A DNA stretch of 64,000 nucleotides, from positions 9,560,779 through 9,624,778 of the forward strand of contig NC_030383.2 of NCBI RefSeq assembly GCF_001625215.2, in the 5' to 3' direction. How positions within the stretch are numbered: the stretch's first letter is position 1; every line of letters starts with the position of its first letter. Origin of the DNA: Daucus carota subsp. sativus (lineage: Eukaryota; Streptophyta; Magnoliopsida; Apiales; Apiaceae). Positions 18,696-29,307 of this stretch are shown here, piece by piece. Under the pieces are notes generated by a model, which saw only the letters and a program-made list of their open reading frames with translations, searched no databases and was not told the DNA's origin. Position numbers and translations under genes: made by a program.

Positions 18696-18758
18696 GGCAA
18701 CAATTTAGAGTCGCTGATGCACTTAATATCAATAGTGTATACAGTGCTGTACGTTGCC
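18696..18758 (+). other. possible structured RNA upstream of U14
   Basis: GGCAAC at 18696-18701 is perfectly complementary to GTTGCC at 18753-18758. The inner arm has further pairing potential (gcact and agtgt). It lies in the inferred snoRNA precursor. It might be part of a second snoRNA (an H/ACA-like hairpin), but I could not place a clear H or ACA box, so the identity is open. Confidence 0.3.
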
Positions 18759-18946
18759 GATAAGTTTCGGGGACTGAGATTCTGGCGCTGCCCTTTATAA
18801 TTGGGGTTTGAGCATTCAGATGTTCCTATATCTATCACATATACAACAATTTTATGTTTCGATATGTGTTTTACATTTTATTCTCCACGGGCTTGCTTAA
18901 TTGTATTTATAATTAGTTAAAATAAGTATGATTGAATTTGTCGGGT

Positions 18947-19072
18947 GAGCTGATGATGATGAAAGTAAGGCTTGTTTCTCAGAGACATTCGCAGTGGCCG
19001 ACTAAGATCTTTCGCCTTTCGCCGGGCTTGAGAGATAATGCTGCTCTTTCCTTCCTTGGATGTCTGAAGCTC
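18947..19072 (+). ncRNA. U14: U14 box C/D small nucleolar RNA
   Basis: The terminal stem GAGC (18947-18950) pairs with GCTC (19069-19072). Box C TGATGA follows the 5' stem and box D CTGA (19064-19067) precedes the 3' stem. Two diagnostic 18S rRNA-complementary domains are present: ACATTCGCAG at 18985-18994 (domain A) and CTTCCTTGGATGT at 19051-19063 directly before box D (domain B). Both are shared with vertebrate and yeast U14. At 126 nt it matches plant U14. U14 is needed for 18S rRNA processing in the nucleolus and directs a 2'-O-methylation. It stands in intergenic DNA, not in an obvious protein host intron, with its own promoter upstream. Confidence 0.95.
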
Positions 19073-20457
19073 TTTTACCCCCTCTACAAATTTTTTTATG
19101 TTTAAATTCTATTTATACTTCGTAACAAGTGGTTATTAATAATAATATGTTTGCGATATTTTTGCGATCTTCCTATCATTCACAGTATTTTTTTGTCAGC
19201 AAAACGTTAATAAGATGGACTCCTGTCTCCTGATTATACTAGACTCCTTGAACACTGGGATCAGGAGGATTTTGTGTCTAGTTCCATAAATTATTTTGAT
19301 TTTCTTTTTTCTGAATTTTTTTTTAATATCTAGATTTTTATCCAGGAAAGAAGATTTTTAAAATTCTTTTGCAGAACTATGTTAAGATGTTTTATTTATG
19401 TATTAAAATGTATGTAGATCAATGTAACAAAAGTGTAAAGAAATGAGAATGAGTTTTGTACTCCCTCCATCCCAAATCAATCATATAAGCTAGTTGATTT
19501 TGAGCACATAACTTAAGATGCATTGACCGTATAGTTTTGAAATTTATTTTTTCAAATTTGTTTTTGTAAATGAAAATTTCATATTTAAATTTTTATTTGC
19601 AAAAATAAAATTTCAAAAATAAGTAATGTAATCATGCGGTTAATGGACTTTAAAGTGCGTGCCTTAAGTCAATGAACTCATGAAGAAGTATTTTTTATGA
19701 TTGAAGTTAGAGAAATAGAATGAACATGGGAGAAGTAGAAAATACAATGGGAGAAATATGATTGATAAATTTGATGGTAGACAATTGGAATGAACTTTTA
19801 TGAGTTTTGCTTGTTTTAAATAAGTAGTACCCCGTTGATTATGATCTTAAATCACCTTAAGTTTTTACTATGTTACATGTTGAAAGTTAATTTAAAATGC
19901 TCCTATTGAAGAATATACTGTAGCTTCTGAGACGGCTTTCTAACATTCGGTAAATAATGAAAAATTCAAGTATCTTTAAGAATGTTGGTCCGAGATGATC
20001 CCCTCTTTAACAAATATAAATAGTATTGCAAACGGGTGCTTTCACAAGCAAAAGAATTTAGGCAATTAACACTTGTCTCAAGCGTTGTTTGCCCCTTCAA
20101 ACTATTGTTCCACTGCCATATATTTTATCTAGAAAGGTATACAAAAATTGTTGTCAATTTTTATAAAAACTTTTGCTTGATAGTTGATAATATGTAATTT
20201 GTTGGTTATTTCCACTCACATTAATAATAATAATATTTTTTTTTAAAACTCAATAATAATAATAATTTTTTAAAGTCAATGACAATAAAAGAAAATTGAG
20301 ACAATTTTGAATACTTATTCCATTCACTCAATCAGCCATAGGTATTCGTTAGCATACTCATTCCTCGTATTCAAACACAAGCCAATTTATTCCTATTCGA
20401 TCAACCATAAGCCTGATTCAGTGATTAGGGATAAGTCACCCGTGTTATAATATCTAA
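19073..20457. other. intergenic, with a partial Stowaway end
   Basis: ACTCCCTCCATCCCAAATC near 19460 is a Stowaway-like 5' end, followed by about 170 bp of imperfectly palindromic sequence. No GGAGGGAG partner is found on the right, so it is probably truncated or diverged. Otherwise I see nothing supportable in this stretch. Confidence 0.45.
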
Positions 20458-20821
20458 GAACATCTTTAAGGGACTCTCTAAATGAGCTCTGAACTTCAAA
20501 TTTAAAGAACAAGACAAGAAATAGAGCTCCAACGGGCTCTCTTTAAAAATTTAAGAATTCAACATCTCTTCTCTTTTTTAAATAGCATGTAGGACTCTTA
20601 ACATTTTTTTTATGAATATAATATTATTTTCCCTCCAATTTTACCACCAACATTTCTCTCTTTTTACATTTCTTTCTCATTTATATGAATAAAATATGAA
20701 TAAAGAGTAAGTATATAGAGTAGTATTGGAGATGAAATCTTTTTCAATGTCTTAATTTACTAGGAGCCAAATATTATATTATATTTTAAAGAGGGATTTA
20801 AGAGTCTCGTTGGAGATGCAC
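20458..20821. mobile_element. diverged PIF/Harbinger-like MITE (364 bp), TAA target duplication
   Basis: The left end GAACATCTTTAAGGG and the right end (complement GTGCATCTCCAACGAG) are diverged inverted repeats of the GAGCATCTCC family. TAA flanks both sides. The sub-terminal words gactctct and agagtctc also mirror each other. Confidence 0.72.
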
Positions 20822-20975
20822 TAAAGGTAAGAATTATCGTTCACAAGTTTTTTTGGCGGTGAATATTTTTACATGTAATAAACTAATAATGCGAGCACAA
20901 TGAAGAAAAATGTTGTAAAAGAAAGATTTAGCTAGCGCCTAGCGTGATAGTTTAATTTAGGAAAGAAATCAATTG

Positions 20976-21118
20976 AGAATGACTGGATAATCCAAGTGGT
21001 TAAGGATATATACTCTGTTGCTCGAGTCTGAGTTTGACTTTGGCTCATTTTGAGAATATCTTACAATATATATTCAAATTATAAGGCTATAAGTCATATT
21101 AGTTAGGAAAAAGAAAGA
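20976..21118 (+). mobile_element. tRNA-derived SINE (about 143 bp)
   Basis: The sequence AGAAATCAATTG is present directly before (20964-20975) and after (21119-21130) the element, a clean 12-bp target duplication. The 5' part, GATAATCCAAGTGGTTAAGG, resembles a tRNA with a Pol III box A (TGGTTAAGG). GAGTTTGACTTTGG about 40 bp further on resembles a degenerate box B. The tail is A-rich. The flanks, length and tRNA-like head fit a SINE; I cannot name the family. Confidence 0.72.
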
Positions 21119-21130
21119 AGAAATCAATTG

Positions 21131-21767
21131 GATTTTATTTTAAGTTCTTTTGTTCATGTTGATTAAGAAATGAAACTGCTGTGTAAAATCAATATAAGAA
21201 GTGAATCAAAACCTTAAGTGGGGAGGAGAGGGATAGTTCTCTTAAGGTTAACAAGATAAGTTGAGATTTGGATTTGTCGGTAACACAGACATGCTGCTAT
21301 GGGAATGGTTCAGCCTTGAGCACTAACAGCATTTTTGGATTTTCATTTTTAGATCTAAAATTTTGCATAAAATTATGTAAGCACCACCGACAGAAAACAA
21401 GCACCTTAGTTTCTTTCACAACTTTCAAGCTCAATATATACATCCACCTAATTTTTAACAGCAACCAGAAATATATACATCAAATTAGAAGGACATGCAT
21501 GAAATTTTTGGATCACCCTCTGGTATTTCACCGGAAAAAGTGAATAGTTAACCACACAAATAATTAATTTTGTGTATTATCACGGCTGTTTGGCCTGACT
21601 CAAAAGTCAGGCTCAAATGCTCGGCTTCCGGGTTTATAAATTTGAAGCACTTATTCGTACCATTTGTGTAAAAAATCAAGAAGTATTTATAAGAGCAAGT
21701 GCAACGCAATGCTATATGAGGTGCTATTTTTATAATATAGCATAATTTATAGAACTTAACATTCTAA
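21131..21767. other. intergenic with a MITE-end fragment
   Basis: No gene is seen. GAGCAAGTGCAACGCAATGC at about 21693 resembles the left end of the GAGCAAGTCC family and is repeated at 22144 on the other side of the following element. Confidence 0.4.
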
Positions 21768-22140
21768 GAGCATCTCTAATGGTACTCTTAAATCCTTCTT
21801 TAAAAAATAATATAATATATGACTCCTAGTAAGTTAATACATTGAATATCGTGACAACTCCAACCATGCTCTTTATACTTGCTCTTAACTCATATTTTAT
21901 TATTATTTAAGAGAAAAGTTTGAGGGAGAATTAAAGAGAAGTGAATAGAAATAGAATGAAGTGATTATTTTATTCAATGAAAATAAGTTAGGAGCACCTA
22001 GATGCTCTTTAAAAAAAAGGAGAGAGAGGAAGCTCTTACATATTTAAAGAGCTAATAGGAGTCCATTGGAGCTCTAATTTTTCATATCCTCCTAAAATTT
22101 AGAGTTAAGAGCTTGTTTGAGGAGCCCATTGGAGATGCTC
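21768..22140. mobile_element. PIF/Harbinger-like MITE (373 bp), TAA target duplication
   Basis: GAGCATCTCTAATGG at the left and CCATTGGAGATGCTC at the right form the TIRs. TAA is duplicated at 21765-21767 and 22141-22143. Interior words gctcttt and aaagagc recur in inverted orientation. Confidence 0.85.
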
Positions 22141-22757
22141 TAAGAGCAAGTCCAATGCAATGTTATAAGTGGTGCCATTTCTGTAATTTGAAATCATATA
22201 TTAAAAATCTCAACTCCAATGAGGTTCTATATTTGGATGCAAATATGCATATATGAATCCTTGGTTCTAAATTTGAAACCAAAGATACATTTATGCATCC
22301 ATGCCACATCATCAACTAACTATAATTGGTATGTACGGTGGTGAGCTTTAAATAAAGTTGACATGCACAATATTGGGTACAGAATTTTGCACATATGACG
22401 TGGCAACTGAGGTGAGAAGTTTTAATTGGTGCTATTTATGCATATACAGGGGGCTATTCCAATTAAAAGTTGACACATACTTATCATGTGAATATTTTTG
22501 TACCAAATTATGTGCATCTAGCATTTTCCAATAAAGTTTAGGAGACAAGTACTAAATTTACTTAAATTTGGAATTATTTGGATGCAAAATGCATCTAGCA
22601 TTGAAGTTGAAGTTCTATTTTAGCAATAAAAAACATTACCAAAGGAGTCCCCCAGCTTTCCTAACTTGCCTTTAAATACCTGATGTGGTATAGCACAAAT
22701 GATCAAACCTTGCTCATATATCTTCGGAAACATCAAGTAGAAATCGACAGAGGCAGA

Positions 22758-23194
22758 ATGGCAAGGATTACTTACTTGCTGGTGATGACGTTGGTAGTGT
22801 CAGTAGCCGCGGAGACGAGCAGCTTCGATTGTGATGGATCCCTGAGAAAGCAAGCCTCAGCTATGTGTCGCCCATTTATCACAAAGCCCCAACTGGGAGA
22901 CCCGCCCAGCGAGTGCTGCATGGCGTATAGAACACTGGTGAAATCAGCCAGAACTACAAGTGAAAGGAGGCAGCTCTGCTCTTGCGTCCAGCGACGTGCT
23001 CAACTCCCAGATGTATCTGTTAATATAGCAAACCTTGATGCTCTTCAGGAGAAATGCGGCCTCCCTTTTATTTACTCGGGTTATCGCAGTTTCGACTGCA
23101 ATACGTAAGTTTTTCGACACTCCAAGCAGCCTTTTAATTATCGTATTGTAAATTTATGTGACTTGTGAGTGTATATTTGTGCAGTGTAAACTGA
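22758..23194 (+). CDS. non-specific lipid-transfer protein (type I-like)
   Basis: Exon 1 runs 22758-23104 and exon 2 runs 23185-23194 (AC|gtaagt ... tgcag|TGTAAACTGA), giving 118 residues ending CNTVN. If the intron is not spliced, a TAA at 23106 ends it at 116 residues. The short last exon is typical of nsLTP genes. A signal peptide (MARITYLLVMTLVVSVAA) precedes an eight-cysteine domain with spacing C-X11-C-X15-CC-X19-CXC-X23-C-X13-C. The first spacing is longer than the usual X9. Such proteins bind lipids in the cell wall for cuticle or defence roles; the exact role here is unknown. An upstream in-frame ATG at 22683 would place 25 polar residues before the signal peptide, so the 22758 start is preferred. 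A TATA-like TTTAAATACC lies near 22671. Confidence 0.85.
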
Positions 23195-25017
23195 GGTGCG
23201 CTGAAAAAACAAGCAGCTGGAGAAATAGCAATATAACAGTTACAATAAGTATAACTGCAACTAAGATTCAGGCTATTGGACTAGTTGAATTTTAGTCATG
23301 CTAATAAAAAATTTCGATAAGAGTTTATTGTATCCCAAATTGGGTGGGTTTATGTAAGATTTACATATATAGAAACTGCCAAATGATTCAAGAAGAAGCT
23401 GCATGCAGCAGAGACAGAGTCACAGAGTTAATACACTAGCTGTCGGTTAACTTAACTGTATACCTTAAGAGAGCAAAGCAGAGATAGCGAGCAATTCTAA
23501 CAGGAAAACGTTAAATCAAACAACAAATTTTGGGGTACCATGGGGTTTTGTATGAATAAAATTAGTGGAACAATGTCTTATCCCTTCGAATTCAGCCTGG
23601 ATTTTGAAAAAATCAAGAAAATCACTCAAATAAAGAGTAAATAGGAGGGTACTGACAATGATCAGATATATTTTAAAAAAATTTATTTATTTTCATTTTA
23701 AGATATTATAAATAAATTATATTATTTCAATGAATTTAAGTTTTGCTACATTGTGGTTAAGGATTTTGTAATGTTAGAGTGATTAAATTTTCAGCATTTT
23801 TTGATGAATTTTATATCCAAGTATATCATCTACACTCTTTTAGTTGAGGATTTCAATTATAATAAAATAGTAATTTATTGTCAGTTGAAATTATTATAAA
23901 TAAAATATGATAACAAATAACATTGGATTTTACTACAAGTCTTTAAAATTTTAGCATAGAAGACAGCATGACGGCAGCCGGTATAATTATAACCAAGAAT
24001 TTTAACCTAATGATCATATTTTTACGCACTGGATTTTACAATTAAAACATCACCAAAAAAATTTAGTTTCAAAATGCTTTAGCTTGTGATTCCTGAGATC
24101 AGCATCCACTACTTATACTCAGTTGTTTTAATAATAACAAATACATTGTACATTATCAGAAAAAATTATAGGACAAATAAAATACAATTGTTGTTTAGAT
24201 GGAGGTTCTGGATTTTGGAACATCATTAAGCAATTCAGCCTTTTCTCAGAAAAGGACTTCCATTTAAGTCAATCATTGTAATTAGTTTAATAACTAATCA
24301 CCATTCAAAACCTCATATTTGTAAGCTCTTCCATATCGAAGACATGCATGTAAACTTTATGGTATAATCTTCTAGGCTCAATGGTTTGATGATTACCAGC
24401 TTGTAGAATCTGCTGCAATTTCAATCTCGTACCAAATGCGGAATGAACGTACCATCAAGCGCAGAACAGAGGCTCAAAAATGGAGGTAATCCGTTTTAGC
24501 TTTGTTCGCTTCTCCTAAGATTATCAGACCTGAAAAGTAAAAAAAAAAACCTGGGTTGTTTTTTTAATTGCAAACTGTAAAGCAAGTATGATCAAAGTAC
24601 CCCCTTCAGACAGATTCACACAACAACTGAAACTAATAAGAACTTTGAGTAAAAAGCAAGCAAAACCAACCAAAATAAGAAAAAGGGGACAAAAGCTCAA
24701 CCTTTTGGTATATTTCCAGTGTCAAGCAAGCATATATGCCTCTACTACAAACACAGCAAGCCCATAAAATTGGGCTCATATCGCACAATCTTTTTTTTCT
24801 GTCTTTAACATTTCTTCATGCACACATCTGATATCTTTAGTACCACCAAGTGTAAAGTGAAGTGTTTAAGAATCATGTTATCTGACCATCTTTCCTGTAC
24901 CTAATAATTGTATTCTATATATATCCTGCATTATATAAACCCCCTATGTTGTCTCAATCACCAGGGTTGTAGTGTGGTGTTGCAGACTGATCATTAGCTT
25001 TCGGAATCATCCTGATC
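23195..25017. other. intergenic; one weak possible exon remnant near 24417-24500
   Basis: The region is mostly AT-rich and without structure. About 24417-24500 contains an open stretch reading TKCGMNVPSSAEQRL and a stop shortly after. It vaguely recalls the end of a lipid-transfer protein, but other cysteines are missing, so I do not call a gene. TATATAAACCCC at 24932-24945 is a TATA box candidate for the next gene. Confidence 0.35.
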
Positions 25018-26498
25018 ATGGAAATAAGAAGATTACATCATATTGGAGTATGCATTCCAGTCCTCTGCCTCTGTCTTACTACTCTCTTCACTTGTGGTAA
25101 TCCTTTTCTTTATGTTGTATATGTTGCTGCAATTTGCAGTCTTTTTATACCTGACAAGTAAATATAAATCCCTCTACCTATTCTTATAGAGAGGCTCGCT
25201 AATTCAATGTAAACTCGTGTATCACTCACAAACAATGTTCATATAATTGTTTAGCAGATGCAAGAAAGACGAGACATTTATACAGACCTCTCACTACTTC
25301 AAGATACCTATCACCCAAAAATCTAAAAGTAGTGGAGCACTTAGACGTGGATTCAACAAACACTGAACCTTATGGTGTAAACTCACCATTCTCTCTTCCA
25401 CCCTTTGAGTCTCTTTCACCAATGCCATTGCCAGAAAATACACCGCCAGTTTGTGAAAACCCTCCTTCCACCTCACTACCACCACCTTCCTCCGCATTCC
25501 CAGTCCCTGCAGGAAGTAACACGCCTTCTTCCCCAGCTCCACCAACAGAAGGAGAACCTTCCCCCACAATTTCATCCTCACCACCACCACCACCTGATAT
25601 TTCTCCTCCAATGTTGCCCATAACAAATCCTCCACAAAGCCCAGATGTCACAAATCCAAGCCCGTCAATTTACATCCCCAGCCCAGACGTCACAACTCCA
25701 AGCCCATCAATTTACATTCCTAGCCCAGATGTCACAAATCCAAGCCCATCAATATATATCCCTAGCCCTGACATAACAAATCCGAGCCCGTCAATTTACA
25801 TCCCAAGCCCCGATGTCACAAATCCAAGTCCGTCAACTTACATCCCAAGCCCTGATGTAACGTATCCAAGCCCATCAACTTACATCCCAAGCCCCTCCAG
25901 TAATATCCCGAGTCCAACAGGGTACACACCCGAACCCCCTGTCGACATTCCAAGCCCGACAGAGCCAGGTTTGAATCCACCATATTATGAGCCCAGCCCA
26001 CCAAGTTCTGGAACTAGCCCACCTTCAAATATTCCATCTCCTGACATATCTATCCCAAGCCCACCTATATTCCAACCTCCCGTCGTGTATCCTCAGCCGC
26101 CTCCTCACCGTAGTGCGTCAAGCACGGCCCTTTGGTGCGTTGCAAAACCAGCAGTACCTGACCCAATTATAGAAGAAGCTATGAACTATGCTTGTGGATC
26201 AGGTGCAGACTGTGATTCACTTCAGCCCAGTGGGTCATGCTTTCAGCCCAACACACTGCTGGCTCATGCTTCTTATGCTTTCAATAGCTATTGGCAAAGA
26301 TCTAAAGTAGCTGGAGGCACCTGTAATTTTGGAGGAACAGCAATTTTGGTCACTGTAGATCCCAGTAAGTGACCTTCAGTATTTGATATACAATGTAGTA
26401 ATTATATCTATGTGCGCATTTGCGTGACTGTGTTAATAATTAAATTCTTCGTTCATCCTGTTGCAGGTTATGATGGTTGCCATTTCACCTATTTCTGA
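25018..26498 (+). CDS. secreted proline-rich protein with C-terminal X8 (CBM43) domain
   Basis: Three exons (25018-25096, 25258-26364, 26467-26498) give 405 residues. An N-terminal signal peptide (hydrophobic core IGVCIPVLCLCLTTLF) is followed by a proline/serine-rich, extensin-like region (about 65-310). That region holds about six repeats of PSPSxYIPSPDVTN. The X8 domain occupies 317-405 and starts with ALWCVAKP. It has six spaced cysteines and the closing GCHFTYF. X8 domains bind callose (beta-1,3-glucan), and relatives act at plasmodesmata or in the cell wall. No glucanase domain is present. The protein ends right after the X8 domain, so a GPI-anchor signal is not evident, unlike many PDCB proteins. 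The X8 domain is split by a phase-1 intron shortly before its last cysteine. Confidence 0.9.
25641..25895 (+). repeat. 42-bp coding minisatellite in the X8-protein gene
   Basis: About six in-frame units of 42 bp encode a 14-residue Pro-Ser-rich repeat (PSPSIYIPSPDVTN and variants). Units differ mostly at third codon positions and in a few residues (V/I, N/T/Y, I/T), which suggests expansion followed by drift under protein-level constraint. Confidence 0.88.
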
Positions 26499-28373
26499 TA
26501 ATAGAGGATATATATGTACATCATATAATGTCATCATCTAGAGATCACAAAATAACAGTTTTCTTCTTATTTTTCCTTCTCACTTTCTCAAGCTAATAAG
26601 CATAGAGCATAAATATCAAGTAAATCCCAGTAGAAAACGATGCTTTTCTAAGAGCCACTGCATTGTTCACCTATCAAGAATTTTGTAATTCATTTAAGAA
26701 GATTACAACTTCACTTCCGATGGATTTTGTAATTAGTAATGTGGATTAGGCTTTTATGCAATGGAATTTGGAAATCCTTCTTCCAAGAGCAGGCTATAAA
26801 CTGCAAGTCTGCAATGTAATGAAAATATTATATAATGTTATAACTTATATTACTTTTCAGTAAACTGAAGTAATGAGCTTTAGATATACTTCTGATGATG
26901 TTTAGATCTTAGCATATATAATAGTAAGTTCAGCTAATCTGTTTGATAATTTATCCTCTTAACTACGCCTATGTTACGATATATATTATATATGATCTTG
27001 ATTCGCATCTGTTAAAAACATATCACTATTATATAAAATTTTAATAAGCATGCAAGTTGCAAAACAACAACACTGAGATAAAAAAGACTTTTGTCTTTCC
27101 TTTGCAAGATGCATAACAAACTAGAGCCCCTCCCTCATGTTCATCCCTAGAAAACTTAGCATTCAAAAAAAATTAACAAGCCCCCTCTTAGTTTTCGATG
27201 TTTTCTCTAGGTATCTTCTGTTCGATTAGCATTTAAATTTTATACTCAAGTGGGTGCCTTTGGCTTGTTTTTTATATAGCAGTAAAAGAATCAGCAGCTC
27301 CAAATCATTCAGGAGTCGAAAATTTAAAAACTCAGCTAAATTTCTGATGTAATTCATAAGGAAAACAGGCTAACAGACGAGGTTCTACCTATAGTTTTGT
27401 TTGTTACATCATAAGTACTTCTTCTCTTTGTAAATCAAATGTGTTTAATGTATGTAATTAATGCGCTCTTAGCAACTAACAGGAATAAAGGATCAATGTG
27501 TTCAAACTAACAATTTCATCAATTTTTTGGGTTTCTTTTCCAACTTCTAGGAAGTACTAAATCAAGAAGCATGATGCATAGGTTGTGCTAAAATGTCGAC
27601 TCTTTATATGTTACATAGTTTTGTAGCAGTTTTATACGATTATTAAATTTGCAACATTATGCTTAGAATCGATTCTTAAATTTGTCTTAATCTACAAAAA
27701 AATCACAATACTTGACAAAGATGGCATTTTTACCCCAATCATATCATACAACTAAGGAATTCAGAAAAGTTTTAGGTAGGAAATCTGTGGAGAACATAGG
27801 ACATTATTGAATCTACAAATGATTATAAAATGAAATTGTTGGGCCATCAAGAATCTCAAAGAAGCATTAGAATCTTCAACAAAGAATACATAATCACTCA
27901 GTCAACTATAAAATTAAGATATTCAGATGAAAACAATATAATGCAAAAGAAAAAATTTCAGGAAATTATGGTGGAGGGGGGAAAGAACTTACCTGTGGCT
28001 ATGAAGCACTAGTTGTCCACGGTGTTGATTTCTTCACCGTCATGGAATTGTTCACAAGTAGCGCTACTTGCCTGCACTATTAGGGCTACTTGCGTGCCCG
28101 GTTTCGGCTTGCCTGATTAATCCGGAGAAGCGCCGGCGCACTTTGTTTTGGTTTACTTATGTAATTTCATGAAATTTATGTTGGTGAAAAGATGTTAATT
28201 TTTTTAAATATATTTTTATATTTTAAATTTTATAAGGACACTTCATTATTTTTATAAAGAAATAGTAATAATCTTTTCAAGAAAATGGAATTTAAACTGA
28301 ATAAAATGTCTTTATTAAAAAAAAACTCCATTTGAAAATACTCCCTCTGTCTCAATCAATCAATATATTACAT
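26499..28373. other. intergenic
   Basis: The 3' UTR of the X8 gene is presumably in the first few hundred bases. The span 27990-28140 is unusually GC-rich for the neighbourhood but shows no long frame. A lone Stowaway-like 5' end (CTCCCTCTGTCTCAATC) lies at about 28342. No gene is called. Confidence 0.4.
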
Positions 28374-29307
28374 ACTTATATATAATAAGCGTAAGGGAGA
28401 TAATTTGGTCGCATGGTCTTATGGTTCAAAAGCTTATCATCCGTTGGATATTATATTGAACAAATAAGCACCGTTAGATTAGAACAAAATTAAATTCTGT
28501 TCTATAAGGAAACTGACATCTACTTGCATGTTGATAATTCCTTTTCTGAATCCAAAACAAATTCCGTCTTTCATGTGTTTTGATTTTTTTTAATACAAAA
28601 AAAAATATTTCCTACAAATTTTAATTGTAGAATCGTATAAATCGCACGTCACAAAATTAGATTTATCCATCGGATCGTATATTGAACAAATAAGCACCGT
28701 TAGATTAGAACAAAATTAACTTCCGTTCCATAAGACAGCTGATATCTACTTGCATGTTTATAATTCTTTTTCTGAATCCAAAACAAATTCTATATTTCAC
28801 CTGTTTATGATTTTTTTAATCGAAAATAAATATTTTCTACCAATTTTATTTGTAGAATCATATAAATCGCGCCGTCACAAAATTATTTTTATCTAATATA
28901 TTTTAAAATTAATAAGCCCGATTTAAATGAGAAACGAATACAAAAACTTTTTCTTAATCCAAAACAAATTCTACCATCTTATTGCATGTTTATGATTCAT
29001 CGTCTTAATTCAAAACAAACTGTGTTTATCAATTTTAATCTCGAATCATAAAAAATTTTAAAAAAATATTTTAATCACATAATAATTCTAATATAAAATA
29101 CATTTATAAATATAATCTAATAGGAGTTGGCATCACATATTTTACTTAAAATAATTCAAAAATTGATAAGAATTTAATACTTTGGCATGATACATACAAT
29201 TTTAATTTATTATTTATAAATTAAATTTTTTCACATCATTTAAAATATATTTAAAAAATTTATAAATAATTAAAAAGCTCCCGTGCCTTGCACGGGCTAT
29301 AAGCTAG
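28374..29307 (+). mobile_element. Helitron-type element (non-autonomous)
   Basis: The 3' end is diagnostic: hairpin CCCGTGCCTTGCACGGG, six bases, then CTAG (29304-29307) followed by T. The 5' end is set where the repeat begins (tatatataataagcgtaagg); no clean TC is seen, so the start is approximate. An internal segment of about 240 bp starting near 28440 is repeated at about 28670 (tagattagaacaaaattaa in both). There is no Rep/helicase coding. Confidence 0.65.

Noticed and set aside
24417..24500. Possible lipid-transfer-protein-like exon (TKCGMNVPSSAEQRL)
   Set aside because: Only one cysteine of the expected pattern is present, and no upstream exon, start or acceptor could be joined. It is probably chance.
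25294..25651. Minus-strand Gly-rich frames opposite the proline-rich gene
   Set aside because: Gly/Glu-rich frames are the expected antisense of Pro/Ser codons. The plus strand has a signal peptide, splice sites and an X8 domain.
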